Program-made: the position numbers and the translations under genes
Assembly: GCF_001592305.1 (NCBI RefSeq)
Contig: NZ_BCWR01000019.1
Span: 62,001-126,000 of the forward strand
From: Hydrogenophaga taeniospiralis CCUG 15921
Lineage (GTDB): Bacteria > Pseudomonadota > Gammaproteobacteria > Burkholderiales > Burkholderiaceae_C
Reading direction: 5' to 3'
Length of the DNA stretch: 64,000 bases
In this document: in pieces, positions 42,890-52,319 of the stretch
Position numbering within the stretch: position 1 is the stretch's first letter
Layout: each line of letters starts with the position of its first letter
Notes under the pieces: generated by a model
Told to the model about the DNA's origin: nothing
What the model saw: only the letters and a program-made list of their open reading frames with translations
Database searches by the model: none

Positions 42890-44026
42890 TCAAACTATGG
42901 TCATGTGCTCGGTGCCCGCGGCCAGGTCCACCGATTTGCCGCGCTGGCTGTTGAGCTTGATCTGCAGGCGCAGGTCGTTGAGCGAATCGGCATTGCGCAG
43001 CGCGTCTTCGAACGTGATGAGGTTGGCCTCGAACGCGTTGAACAGCGCCTGGTCGAAGGTCTGCATGCCCATCTGGGTGCTCTTCTTCATGATCTCCTTG
43101 ATCTCGGCGACATCGCCCTTGAAGATCAGGTCGGAGATGAGCGGCGAGTTGAGCATGATCTCGACCGCGGCATGGCGCCCCTTGTTGTCTTGCCGGGGTA
43201 CCAGGCGCTGCGAAATCAGGGCGCGCAGGTTGAGCGAGAGGTCCATCAGCAGCTGTGGCCGGCGCTCTTCGGGGAAGAAGTTGATGATGCGGTCCAGCGC
43301 CTGGTTGGCGCTGTTGGCGTGCAGGGTGGCCAGACACAGGTGACCGGTTTCGGAAAACTGGATCGCGTGTTCCATGGTCTCGCGGTCGCGGATTTCGCCC
43401 ATCAGGATCACGTCGGGCGCTTGGCGCAGCGTGTTCTTCAGCGCCGCTTCCCAGCTGTCGGTGTCCAGGCCCACCTCGCGCTGCGTGATCACGCAGTTCT
43501 TGTGCGGGTGCACGAATTCAACCGGGTCCTCAATAGTGATGATGTGACCGTGGGTGTTCTCGTTGCGCCAGTCCACCATGGCCGCCAGCGAGGTGGACTT
43601 GCCCGAGCCGGTGGAGCCCACCAGGATGCACAGGCCGCGCTTGGACAGCGCCACGTCTTTGAGCACCTGGGGCAGGCCGAGCTTGTCAATGGTGGGCAGC
43701 ACGGCCGGAATGGTCCGCAACACCATGCCGATCTTGCCCTGCTGGATGAACGCGCTGACCCGGAAGCGCCCGATGGCCGGCGGCGCGATGGCGAAGTTGC
43801 ATTCCTTGGTGCGCTCGAACTCGGCCGCCTGCTTGTCGTTCATGATGGCGCGCGCCAGCGCCAGCGTGTGGGTGGCGTTCAGCGGTTGCGGTGAGACTTT
43901 GACGACCTTGCCATCCACCTTGATCGCCGGCGGAAAGTCGGCCGTGATGAACAGGTCGCTGCCCCCGCGGCTGAGCATGAGCTTGAGCAGGTCGTTGATG
44001 AATTTGGATGCCTGATCGCGTTCCAT
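42890..44026 (-). CDS. pilU: PilU, accessory type IV pilus retraction ATPase
   Basis: A 378-residue PilT-type ATPase. N-terminal PAS-like domain with GGSDLFITADFPPAIKVDG, Walker A GSTGSGKS (137-144), Asp box IITIEDPVEF, Walker B region VILMGEIRDRET and His box LATLHANSA. The extended C-terminus separates it from PilT. It drives twitching motility together with PilT. It is next to pilT on the same strand with a repeat element in between. Confidence 0.93.
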   Translation of the reverse strand: MERDQASKFINDLLKLMLSRGGSDLFITADFPPAIKVDGKVVKVSPQPLNATHTLALARAIMNDKQAAEFERTKECNFAIAPPAIGRFRVSAFIQQGKIGMVLRTIPAVLPTIDKLGLPQVLKDVALSKRGLCILVGSTGSGKSTSLAAMVDWRNENTHGHIITIEDPVEFVHPHKNCVITQREVGLDTDSWEAALKNTLRQAPDVILMGEIRDRETMEHAIQFSETGHLCLATLHANSANQALDRIINFFPEERRPQLLMDLSLNLRALISQRLVPRQDNKGRHAAVEIMLNSPLISDLIFKGDVAEIKEIMKKSTQMGMQTFDQALFNAFEANLITFEDALRNADSLNDLRLQIKLNSQRGKSVDLAAGTEHMTIV

Positions 44027-44080
44027 GAGTGGACCTTTGGACGGACTGAGGTGAAAACGGTGGACGGAGGTGGCTTAAGC

Positions 44081-44185
44081 GTCGGAGTGCCGCGGAACCG
44101 GCTTTGCCGGGCCGCAGACGTTGCCCCTTTGAAGGGGGATGCGGCCACACGCAGTGGGCAAGCAACGGGGGTGGGGCATGTCGAT
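44081..44185. repeat. intergenic three-hairpin repeat, copy A5 (divergent)
   Basis: The leader GTGCCGCGGAACC and the CCGGCTTTGCCGG hairpin are typical, followed by CCCCTTTGAAGGGG. The third hairpin is degraded and replaced by a CACACGCAGTGGGCAAGCAACG stretch. It ends about 10 bases before the pilT stop (minus strand), between pilT and pilU. Confidence 0.65.
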
Positions 44186-45229
<1,044 letters not shown>

Positions 45230-45266
45230 CCCGGGGTTCCGTGCTGTGGTGGTATGACGATGGATT

Positions 45267-45995
45267 ATGACGACGATTTCAGACAATCTCCAACAAGTGA
45301 ACGAGCGCCTGGCGCGGGCCTGTGCCCTGGCCGGGCGCGATGCGCGGACCGTTGCCCTGCTGGCGGTTTCCAAGACCTTTGGTCCCGACGCGGTGCAGCA
45401 GGCGCTGGCGGCGGGCCAGCGCGCTTTTGGTGAGAACTACATCCAGGAAGGGGTGGAGAAGATCCTGGCCCTGCGCGCGTCCCGGCCAGGCGCCGCGATC
45501 GAGTGGCACTGCATCGGCCCCATCCAGAGCAACAAGACGCGTCTGGTGGCGGCGCATTTCGACTGGGTGCAGTCGGTGGACCGGATCAAGATCGCCCAGC
45601 GTCTGAGCGAGCAGCGCCCCGCCGGCATGGCGCCGCTGCAGGTGTGCCTGCAGGTGAATGTGGATGGTGGGCCGACCAAGTCGGGCGTGGCACCCGCCGA
45701 GCTGCCCGCCTTGGCCGAGGCGGTGGCGCTCTTGCCCCAACTGCGCCTGCGCGGGCTGATGTGTATTCCCGAGCCCGCGGCCAGCTTTGAAGCCCAGCGG
45801 GTGGTGTTCCTGCAGGCCCGCACGCTGTTCGATGCGCTCAACGCCCGGGGCTTCGGGCTCGACACCCTGTCCATGGGCATGAGCGACGATCTGGAGGCCG
45901 CGGTGGCCGCCGGGTCCACCATGGTGCGCGTGGGGCGGGCGGTGTTTGGCAGCCGTACCGCGCTGCCAGAGCCGTCGAACCGTTCGTCCGTTTAG
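45267..45995 (+). CDS. yggS: YggS/PLPBP pyridoxal-phosphate homeostasis protein
   Basis: A protein of 242 residues with the alanine-racemase-like barrel: LLAVSKTF (PLP-binding Lys about 36), FGENYIQEG, EWHCIGPIQSNK, VNVDGGPTKSG and the phosphate-binding SMGMSDDLEAAVAAGSTMVRVG. PLPBP buffers PLP and amino-acid pools. Classic neighbour of pilT. Confidence 0.94.
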   Translation: MTTISDNLQQVNERLARACALAGRDARTVALLAVSKTFGPDAVQQALAAGQRAFGENYIQEGVEKILALRASRPGAAIEWHCIGPIQSNKTRLVAAHFDWVQSVDRIKIAQRLSEQRPAGMAPLQVCLQVNVDGGPTKSGVAPAELPALAEAVALLPQLRLRGLMCIPEPAASFEAQRVVFLQARTLFDALNARGFGLDTLSMGMSDDLEAAVAAGSTMVRVGRAVFGSRTALPEPSNRSSV

Positions 45996-46082
45996 TTATA
46001 CCTTGTATCGGTTTGGGGGTGTTCCCCAACATAGTGCACAGATGACGCTCGATCAAGTAGATACCCTACGGTGTTCTGTTTA

Positions 46083-46094
46083 CTTGTATACAAG
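46083..46094. promoter_or_regulatory. perfect palindrome upstream of the Roadblock-like gene
   Basis: CTTGTATACAAG is a perfect 12-bp palindrome ending 11 bases before the ATG of the next gene. A matching half CTTGTAT occurs at 46002-46008, just after the yggS stop. An operator for a dimeric regulator would fit; the protein is unknown. Confidence 0.45.
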
Positions 46095-46105
46095 GGATTT
46101 CTTTC

Positions 46106-46513
46106 ATGTCCACATTGGATCAGCAGCTGGCCACCGCATCCGCCGGCATCCCCGAGTGCGTCGCGGCGGGTTACGTCGACATTCAGTCCGGCATGTTGCT
46201 GGCGATCAAGACGGTGGATTCCCATCCGAGCGAGGTGATCGACCTCGTGGCCGCCGCCACCGGCGACCTGTTCGCGGGCAGCAATGTGACGGCCATCGAA
46301 CAGATGTTCAACAAGTCCCGCGGACTGGCCAGCAGTGACCACCACTACTTCCAGGAAATCATCGTCAACAGCGACAACCTGATCCACGTGTTCATGCGCG
46401 GCAAGCGCTACTCGAACTATGTGGCGGTGTTCGTGTGCCGCAGATCCGCCAACCTGGGCATGGTGTTGACCAAGGCGCGCATGGCCATGCCCGAGCTGGA
46501 GTCCAAGGTCTGA
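46106..46513 (+). CDS. Roadblock/LC7-like small protein
   Basis: A protein of 135 residues with the alternating alpha/beta pattern of a Roadblock/LC7 (profilin-like) domain: GYVDIQSGMLLAIKTVDSHP near 23-42, a central helix, DNLIHVFMRG and NYVAVFVCRRSANLGMVLTK near 104-123. Such proteins regulate GTPases or ATPases. It lies 8 bases upstream of an ABC-ATPase/phosphatase fusion and downstream of yggS, so the two probably act together. A palindrome precedes it. Family assignment is by fold pattern, not by a recognised name. Confidence 0.6.
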   Translation: MSTLDQQLATASAGIPECVAAGYVDIQSGMLLAIKTVDSHPSEVIDLVAAATGDLFAGSNVTAIEQMFNKSRGLASSDHHYFQEIIVNSDNLIHVFMRGKRYSNYVAVFVCRRSANLGMVLTKARMAMPELESKV

Positions 46514-46521
46514 GCCGGCCC

Positions 46522-48069
46522 ATGGCGTCGAATTCACCGGCGCAGCCGGTGCCCAACACCAGCCTGTGCCTGCAGGGGTTTGGTCTGGCCTTCGGTTCCC
46601 GGGTCGTGCTGGCCGAGTGCGATCTGGCGCTGGCGTCCACGGGCATTGATGTGCTGATGGGGCCGGTCAAGACCGGCAAGTCCAGCTTGCTGCGCAGTCT
46701 GGCGGGGCAGTTCGACGGCCACGCCGTGCACCGCAGCTGGGGACATGCCTGGCTCCAGGGGCGTGCGCTGCAACAGGGATGCCGACCCCAACTGGTCGCT
46801 CAGCACGTTCGCAGCCCGGCGCGCACTGTGTTCGAGGTGCTGCGGGAAGCGCAGTCGGCGCAGGGGCCACGCAGTGGCATGCAGTGGCGGGCCTGGGCGC
46901 AGGACTGCCTGGAACGTTTCCAGGCGGTGGAGCTGGCAGGGTTGCTGGACCAGCCGATGATGGATTTGCCCTCGGCGCAGCAGCGGCGTGTGCGCGTGCT
47001 CGCCCTGGCGGCGGCCGGCCCCGAGATGCTCTTTGTAGACGAACCCACCTACGGGTTGGACCCGCGCGAAAGCGCCAGTCTGCTGGACTGGCTGCGTCAT
47101 GTGGGCACGGGGCTGAAGCTGCTGGTGACCCTGCACAACCAGCAGCAGGCCCGCCTGCTGGCCGATTCGGTGGTCCTGCTCGGTGGCGGGCGGGTGCTGG
47201 CGCACCAGCCCACGGAGGCGTTTTTCACCCACCCGGCCAACGCCTGGGTCGAACAGTTCCTTCGCAGCGGCAGCCTGGATCTGCCCTCGCCCGACGCGCG
47301 CGCGGAAGATCTGGAGGCCGACGCGGTGGTGCCCGCTCCGCTGCCTCCCGCCGCGCTGGCCGCCTTGGCGGCTTCGCGGGAAGACGATGCCCACCGGCCC
47401 GAACCCTCGCCACCGGTTGGGGCCCAGGCCACCCCGGTGGCCCTCCCGGAGGCGACGGTGCGCTCCACGGCAAGGCCGCGGCCCGTGATCGAGCCAGCTG
47501 CGGAACCGGCACGCCGCCTCGCTGCGTTGCCCCCGACCTTGCCCGCTGGGGTGGAACTGGCCTCCATGGTGGGGCAGGTGGTGCTTGGGGGGCAGCAGGG
47601 GCCCCGGCGTTTCCGCTGGATCGTGCCGGGTGTTCTGGCGGGTTGCCCGCAGCCCGGCGTGGTGGCACCGATCGAATACGACCTGGACCTGCTGGGGGCG
47701 GTGGGCATCACCCACCTGATCACCCTGACCGAGCAGGATCTGCCGCAGGACCTGCTGCGCATACACGGGTTGGCCAACACGCACCTGCCGATCTTTGACC
47801 GGGAAGCCCCGTCCACCGGGCAGATGCAGATGCTGCTGGTGCGCATGCAGCGCCTGCTGCAGGCGGGCGAGGTGCTGGCCGTGCATTGCCTGGCCGGGTT
47901 GGGCCGCACCGGTCTGGTGTTGGCGGCCTGGCTGGTGCGCGATGGCGGCCTGAGCGCGGCCACCGCCATCGAACGCCTGCGCCGCATCGACCCGGCCTAT
48001 GTGCAGACTGAGGCGCAGGAAGCGTTCCTGCAGCAGTTCGAAGACGATCTGCTGCGCCGTCTGCTCTGA
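46522..48069 (+). CDS. ABC-type ATPase fused to a dual-specificity protein phosphatase
   Basis: A protein of 515 residues. Residues 14-250 are an ABC ATPase: Walker A GPVKTGKS (47-54), degenerate signature LPSAQQRR (149-156), Walker B MLFVDEP (169-175), D-loop YGLD and H-loop His205. Residues 250-345 are a Pro/Ala/Glu-rich linker. Residues 360-510 are an atypical dual-specificity phosphatase: FRWIVPGVLAG, general acid Asp426 in IFDREAP, and HCLAGLGRTG (Cys456, Arg462). No membrane segments. All catalytic residues appear intact except the ABC signature. I know of no standard protein with this fusion; its place beside pilT/pilU suggests a role in surface motility signalling. Confidence 0.8.
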   Translation: MASNSPAQPVPNTSLCLQGFGLAFGSRVVLAECDLALASTGIDVLMGPVKTGKSSLLRSLAGQFDGHAVHRSWGHAWLQGRALQQGCRPQLVAQHVRSPARTVFEVLREAQSAQGPRSGMQWRAWAQDCLERFQAVELAGLLDQPMMDLPSAQQRRVRVLALAAAGPEMLFVDEPTYGLDPRESASLLDWLRHVGTGLKLLVTLHNQQQARLLADSVVLLGGGRVLAHQPTEAFFTHPANAWVEQFLRSGSLDLPSPDARAEDLEADAVVPAPLPPAALAALAASREDDAHRPEPSPPVGAQATPVALPEATVRSTARPRPVIEPAAEPARRLAALPPTLPAGVELASMVGQVVLGGQQGPRRFRWIVPGVLAGCPQPGVVAPIEYDLDLLGAVGITHLITLTEQDLPQDLLRIHGLANTHLPIFDREAPSTGQMQMLLVRMQRLLQAGEVLAVHCLAGLGRTGLVLAAWLVRDGGLSAATAIERLRRIDPAYVQTEAQEAFLQQFEDDLLRRLL

Positions 48070-48088
48070 TGGATGCCGCGGGCGGGTG

Positions 48089-48646
48089 TCAGCGCTTGGG
48101 CACGGCCATCGGTTTGACGGTGCCGCAGTCCGCCGAGAGCCATTTGCCCTGGCCTTCCATGGTCATGGACGCCGGCTTGCCCTGGCGGGTGGTGTTCATG
48201 ACCATCTTCATGGTGTAGGCGGTGTCGCCGCTGAAGGTGTAGGTGCCTTCGCCGGACGACGGCGGGTTCTTGCAGACGTAGCTCATCTTCAGTGCGCTGG
48301 CACTGCGCGAGTGGATGGTGGTGGTGCAGTCGCCCTCGGTCTGGCTGGGCAGCTCCTGGCGCGCCGCCATCTCCGGGGTGATGCAGATCTTCAGGGCCAT
48401 GCCGCCGTTCTTGCCGGGCGCCATGCTCACGCCCTGCTGGCCCAGCATGGCCTCCATCTGCTTGCGCTGTTCCGGCGGCATGGACGCCAGTTGCTTCTGC
48501 ATCTGGGCCATGGCCCGCTCCAGCTCCGGGTTGCCCCCCATCTTGTGTTCAACGGCCCACAGGCCCGGTCGGGTGCTCTGGGCCAGCGAGGCGGTGGCGC
48601 AGAGCGTCAGGGTGGCGAGCAGGGCGGCGGAGAGGGGTTTGATCAT
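48089..48646 (-). CDS. DUF3617-family exported protein
   Basis: A protein of 185 residues with a signal peptide (1-22, ending ASLAQ), GLWAVEHKMGGN near the mature start and a Cys pattern (KICITPE, DCTTTI, YVCKNPP, ADCGTV) typical of DUF3617. Predicted periplasmic; function unknown. TGGAG precedes the ATG. It is convergent with the ABC/phosphatase gene. Confidence 0.85.
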   Translation of the reverse strand: MIKPLSAALLATLTLCATASLAQSTRPGLWAVEHKMGGNPELERAMAQMQKQLASMPPEQRKQMEAMLGQQGVSMAPGKNGGMALKICITPEMAARQELPSQTEGDCTTTIHSRSASALKMSYVCKNPPSSGEGTYTFSGDTAYTMKMVMNTTRQGKPASMTMEGQGKWLSADCGTVKPMAVPKR

Positions 48647-48693
48647 GGGTGCTCCAGAAATTGGGGTGCATTGTCGCCCCGGCCGCTGTCTTT

Positions 48694-49167
48694 TCAAAGC
48701 GGCAGCCGGGTGCTGTTCTTCACTTCTTCCATCACCGCGTAGGTGCGCGTCTCGCGCACGCCGGGCAGTTGCCAGAGCACGTTGCCGGCGAAGTCGCGGT
48801 AGGCGGCCATGTCGGCCATGCGGGTCTTGAGCAGGTAGTCGAAGCCGCCGGCCACCATGTGGCATTCCATGATCTCGTCGCGCACCTGCACCGCGGCCTT
48901 GAACTCGTTGAAGACGTTGGGCGTGGTGCGGTCCAGCAGCACCTCCACGAAGACCATCATCCCGCGCCCGAGCTTGAGCGGGTTCAGCCGCGCTTCAAAA
49001 CCCAGGATGTAGCCATCGCGCTGCAGGCGCTGGGTGCGCGCGAGCACGGCCGTGGGCGACAGCGCCACGGCCTCGGCCAGCTTCAGGTTGGCGATGCGGC
49101 CGTCCGCCTGCAGGACATTCAGGATGCGCAGATCGATGCGGTCGAGTTCGTGGGTGGTCTCGGTCAT
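48694..49167 (-). CDS. Lrp/AsnC-family regulator, probable regulator of putA
   Basis: A protein of 157 residues with an N-terminal HTH (LDRIDLRILNVLQADGRIAN, LSPTAVLARTQRL) and a C-terminal RAM/ligand domain (MECHMVAGGFDYLLKTR). It is divergent from putA, the layout of PutR/BkdR-type Lrp regulators, so proline-responsive control of putA is likely. Confidence 0.9.
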   Translation of the reverse strand: MTETTHELDRIDLRILNVLQADGRIANLKLAEAVALSPTAVLARTQRLQRDGYILGFEARLNPLKLGRGMMVFVEVLLDRTTPNVFNEFKAAVQVRDEIMECHMVAGGFDYLLKTRMADMAAYRDFAGNVLWQLPGVRETRTYAVMEEVKNSTRLPL

Positions 49168-49170
49168 GGG

Positions 49171-49247
49171 TGGTGAATTATCCAGTGAAAGGCAGAAAAA
49201 CCATCAAAAATTCATCGAATGTGGCGGCACCATCACGGAATTCACCA
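49171..49247. promoter_or_regulatory. 9-bp inverted repeat spanning the lrp-putA intergenic region
   Basis: TGGTGAATT (49171-49179) and AATTCACCA (49239-49247) are a perfect inverted pair with centres 68 bases apart, one near each gene start. Together they could allow an Lrp octamer to wrap or loop the divergent promoters. An AT-rich stretch lies between them. Confidence 0.45.
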
Positions 49248-49272
49248 ACCTTGTGACTCTCCGGAGACTTTC

Positions 49273-52245
49273 ATGCCCCGCACCACCGACCGCCTGCCCT
49301 TTCCCTACCGGCCCGAGACCGCCATCGTTGCCCAGCGCCTGGCCGCGCTGCAAGGCGCGCTGGACTGGGCCGCCGCCGCCACCGTGGCCGCGCCCTGGGT
49401 GCGTGCGGTGCGCGAGAACCCGCCGCCCTTCTGGGCGATGGAGAGTCTGCTCAAGGAATACCCGATTTCCAGCGCCGAAGGCCTGGCCCTGATGCGCCTG
49501 GCCGAGGCCCTGCTGCGCGTGCCGGACGCCGAGACCGCCATTGCCTTGACGGCCGACCAGTTGGGCCGGGCGGACTTTGACGGCTCTGCCGACTCGACGC
49601 TGGCGCGCCTGTCGTCCACCGCGATTGCCATGTCCAAGCACTTCCTCCCCGAAGCGGGCCATGAGCCCGGCCTGATGGCCAAGCTCGGAGCTAAGACCGT
49701 GGTGGCGGCCACGCTGCGCGCGGTGCAGTTGCTCGGTCGCCAGTTCGTGCTGGGCCAAACGATTGAAGAGGGAATGAAAGAAGCCGCTTCGGCGCGCAAG
49801 AAGCTGGATCAGTTGCGCTTCAGCTTCGACATGCTGGGCGAGGGCGCGCGCACCGACGCCGATGCGCTGCGTTACCTGGTGAGCTATCAGAACGCCATCG
49901 CCGCGATTGCGCGCACGGCCGATCCCAAGCGTTCGCCTGCCCACAACGACGGCATCTCCATCAAGCTCAGCGCCCTACACCCGCGCTACGAAGATGTGCA
50001 GCACGAGCGCGTGATAGACGAACTGGTGCCGCGCGTGTGGACGCTGTGCCGCGCGGCCGCAGCGGCCAACCTCAACCTCACCATCGACGCCGAAGAGGTG
50101 GATCGGCTCGAACTCTCGCTCGACGTGTTCGAAGCGCTGGCGCAGCTGGTGGCCGAACACTGCCCGCAATGGGCCGGCCTGGGCCTGGCGATGCAGGCCT
50201 ACCAGACCCGCGCGGTCGAGCTGATCGAACACGTGGCCGCGCTGGCGCGCCAGTACAAGATCAAATTCATGTGCCGCCTCGTCAAGGGCGCCTACTGGGA
50301 TGCCGAGATCAAGCGCGCGCAGGAACTGGGCTTGCCGACCTACCCGGTGTTCACCCACAAGCACCACACCGATGTGAGCTACCTGGCCTGCGCGCGTGCG
50401 CTGCTGGACGCGTCCGATGCGATCTACCCGCAATTCGCCACGCACAACGCGGGCACCATCGCGGCGATCCTGCAGATGTCGGCCCGTCAGGGCGTGCCTT
50501 TCGAACTTCAAAGACTGCACGGCATGGGCGAAGGCATCTACCGCGAGGTGCTGAAGAACCCGCTGGTGGCCTGCCGCGTCTACGCTCCGGTGGGCGCGCA
50601 CCGCGACTTGCTGGCCTACCTGGTGCGCCGCCTGCTGGAGAACGGCGCCAACTCGTCCTTCGTGCACCAGCTGGCCGACGAGTCGGTGGGCATGGACGAG
50701 CTGCTGATCTCGCCGCTGCGCCTCGAACCCCAACCCTCTCTGCCACTGCCGGCCGATCTGTACGGCCCGAAGCGCGCCAACAGCCAGGGCCTGGATCTCG
50801 CGGTGGCCTCGATGCGCGAGCCCCTGCTGGCCGCGCTCGCCAGCACCCCGGTGCCCACGATGCCCGAGGCCAGCACGGCCGAGGCCGAGGCCGCATGCGC
50901 GAAAGCCGTGGCCGCCTTCGCCGGCTGGAACCACACGCCGGTGGCCGAGCGCGCAGCCACCTTGCGCCGCGCCGCCGATGCATTGCAACAGCAACTGCCG
51001 CGCTTCTGCGCCCTGCTGGTGAAAGAGGCGTACAAGACCTGGGGCGACGCGGTGTCCGAGGTGCGCGAGGCGGTGGACTTCCTGCGCTTCTACGCCAACG
51101 ACGCGGAACGCGTGATGGCGCCGCAAACCCTGCCCGGCCCCACGGGCGAGAGCAACACCTTGCGCTTGGAAGGCCGCGGCGCCTGGGTCTGCATCAGCCC
51201 CTGGAACTTCCCGCTCGCCATCTTCATGGGCCAGGTCGCCGCTGCGCTGGCCACCGGCAATACCGTGCTGGCCAAGCCGGCCGAACAGACCCCGGCGGTG
51301 GCGCTCGAAGCCGTGAAGCTGCTGCACGCCGCCGGTGTGCCGGCCAATGCGCTGCAGTTGCTGCACGGCCCGGGCGAGACCGTGGGCGCGTCGCTGGTGG
51401 CGCAACCGGGCATCGCGGGCGTGGTGTTCACCGGCTCCACGCAGGTGGCCAAGATCATCCAGCGTGCGCTGGCCGCCAAGGACGGCGCCATCGTGCCGCT
51501 GATCGCCGAAACCGGCGGCATCAACGCCATGCTGGTGGACAGCACGGCCCTGCCCGAGCAGGTGGCCGACGCGGTGGTGCAGAGCGCCTTCCGCAGCGCG
51601 GGACAACGTTGCTCGGCCCTGCGCCTGCTGTGCCTGCACGAGGGCATTGCCGACCACGTGATCGAGATGATCCAGGGCGCGGCGAAAGAACTGGTGGCCG
51701 GCAGCCCGGCCGCGCTGGCCACCGACCTCGGCCCGGTGATCGACGCCGAAGCGTTTGAAGGTATCGGCCGTCACTTGACACGGTTGCACGCCGAGGCCAA
51801 GCCTCTGCTGCCCGCCGCCGCGCCGGCCACCACGCTGCCCAACCTGATCCCGCCGCAGATGTTCGAGGTGAAAGCCATCGCCGAGGTGAAGGCCGAAATC
51901 TTCGGCCCGGTGCTGCAGGTGGTGCGCTGGGGTGGCGATCCGATGGACGTGATCCGCCAGATCAACGCGCTGGGCTACGGCCTCACGCTGGGCATCCAGA
52001 CCCGCATCGACAGCCGTGCCCAGGCGCTGGCCGCGGCGGCACGCGTGGGCAACGTCTACGTGAACCGCAACATGATCGGCGCCGTGGTGGGCGTGCAGCC
52101 CTTCGGCGGCGAGGGCCTCTCCGGCACCGGCCCGAAGGCGGGGGGGCCGAACTACCTGCTGCGGTTCTGCGCCGAACAGACCCTGACCATCAACACCACG
52201 GCGGCGGGCGGCAACGTGGCGCTGTTCGCCGGGCCGGCGCACTGA
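49273..52245 (+). CDS. putA: bifunctional proline dehydrogenase / glutamate-semialdehyde dehydrogenase
   Basis: A 990-residue type A PutA. It oxidises proline to glutamate in two steps. The proline dehydrogenase barrel spans about 140-450 (NDGISIKLSALHPRYE, MCRLVKGAYWDAEIK, LQRLHGMGEG). The aldehyde dehydrogenase spans about 520-985, with GPTGESNTL, the general-base Glu in IAETGGINAM and catalytic Cys780 in AGQRCSA. There is no N-terminal ribbon-helix-helix DNA-binding domain, so it cannot repress itself; the divergent Lrp gene probably does this. CGGAG precedes the ATG. Confidence 0.95.
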   Translation: MPRTTDRLPFPYRPETAIVAQRLAALQGALDWAAAATVAAPWVRAVRENPPPFWAMESLLKEYPISSAEGLALMRLAEALLRVPDAETAIALTADQLGRADFDGSADSTLARLSSTAIAMSKHFLPEAGHEPGLMAKLGAKTVVAATLRAVQLLGRQFVLGQTIEEGMKEAASARKKLDQLRFSFDMLGEGARTDADALRYLVSYQNAIAAIARTADPKRSPAHNDGISIKLSALHPRYEDVQHERVIDELVPRVWTLCRAAAAANLNLTIDAEEVDRLELSLDVFEALAQLVAEHCPQWAGLGLAMQAYQTRAVELIEHVAALARQYKIKFMCRLVKGAYWDAEIKRAQELGLPTYPVFTHKHHTDVSYLACARALLDASDAIYPQFATHNAGTIAAILQMSARQGVPFELQRLHGMGEGIYREVLKNPLVACRVYAPVGAHRDLLAYLVRRLLENGANSSFVHQLADESVGMDELLISPLRLEPQPSLPLPADLYGPKRANSQGLDLAVASMREPLLAALASTPVPTMPEASTAEAEAACAKAVAAFAGWNHTPVAERAATLRRAADALQQQLPRFCALLVKEAYKTWGDAVSEVREAVDFLRFYANDAERVMAPQTLPGPTGESNTLRLEGRGAWVCISPWNFPLAIFMGQVAAALATGNTVLAKPAEQTPAVALEAVKLLHAAGVPANALQLLHGPGETVGASLVAQPGIAGVVFTGSTQVAKIIQRALAAKDGAIVPLIAETGGINAMLVDSTALPEQVADAVVQSAFRSAGQRCSALRLLCLHEGIADHVIEMIQGAAKELVAGSPAALATDLGPVIDAEAFEGIGRHLTRLHAEAKPLLPAAAPATTLPNLIPPQMFEVKAIAEVKAEIFGPVLQVVRWGGDPMDVIRQINALGYGLTLGIQTRIDSRAQALAAAARVGNVYVNRNMIGAVVGVQPFGGEGLSGTGPKAGGPNYLLRFCAEQTLTINTTAAGGNVALFAGPAH

Positions 52246-52319
52246 AGGGGCTGGCACCGCTGTCGCCCGCACGACCGGTGCCGGGTGCGTGAAAACGGCC
52301 CGGCCGCCAGAATGGCCGC

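Noticed and set aside
44027..44080. A separate promoter for pilU between pilT and the repeat
   Set aside because: No clear -35/-10 pair was visible; pilU may be read from its own upstream region or with pilT, which cannot be decided here.
46013..46029. TTGGGG/CCCCAA hairpin after yggS as a terminator
   Set aside because: Short stem and no T run on either strand; possible but not supported.
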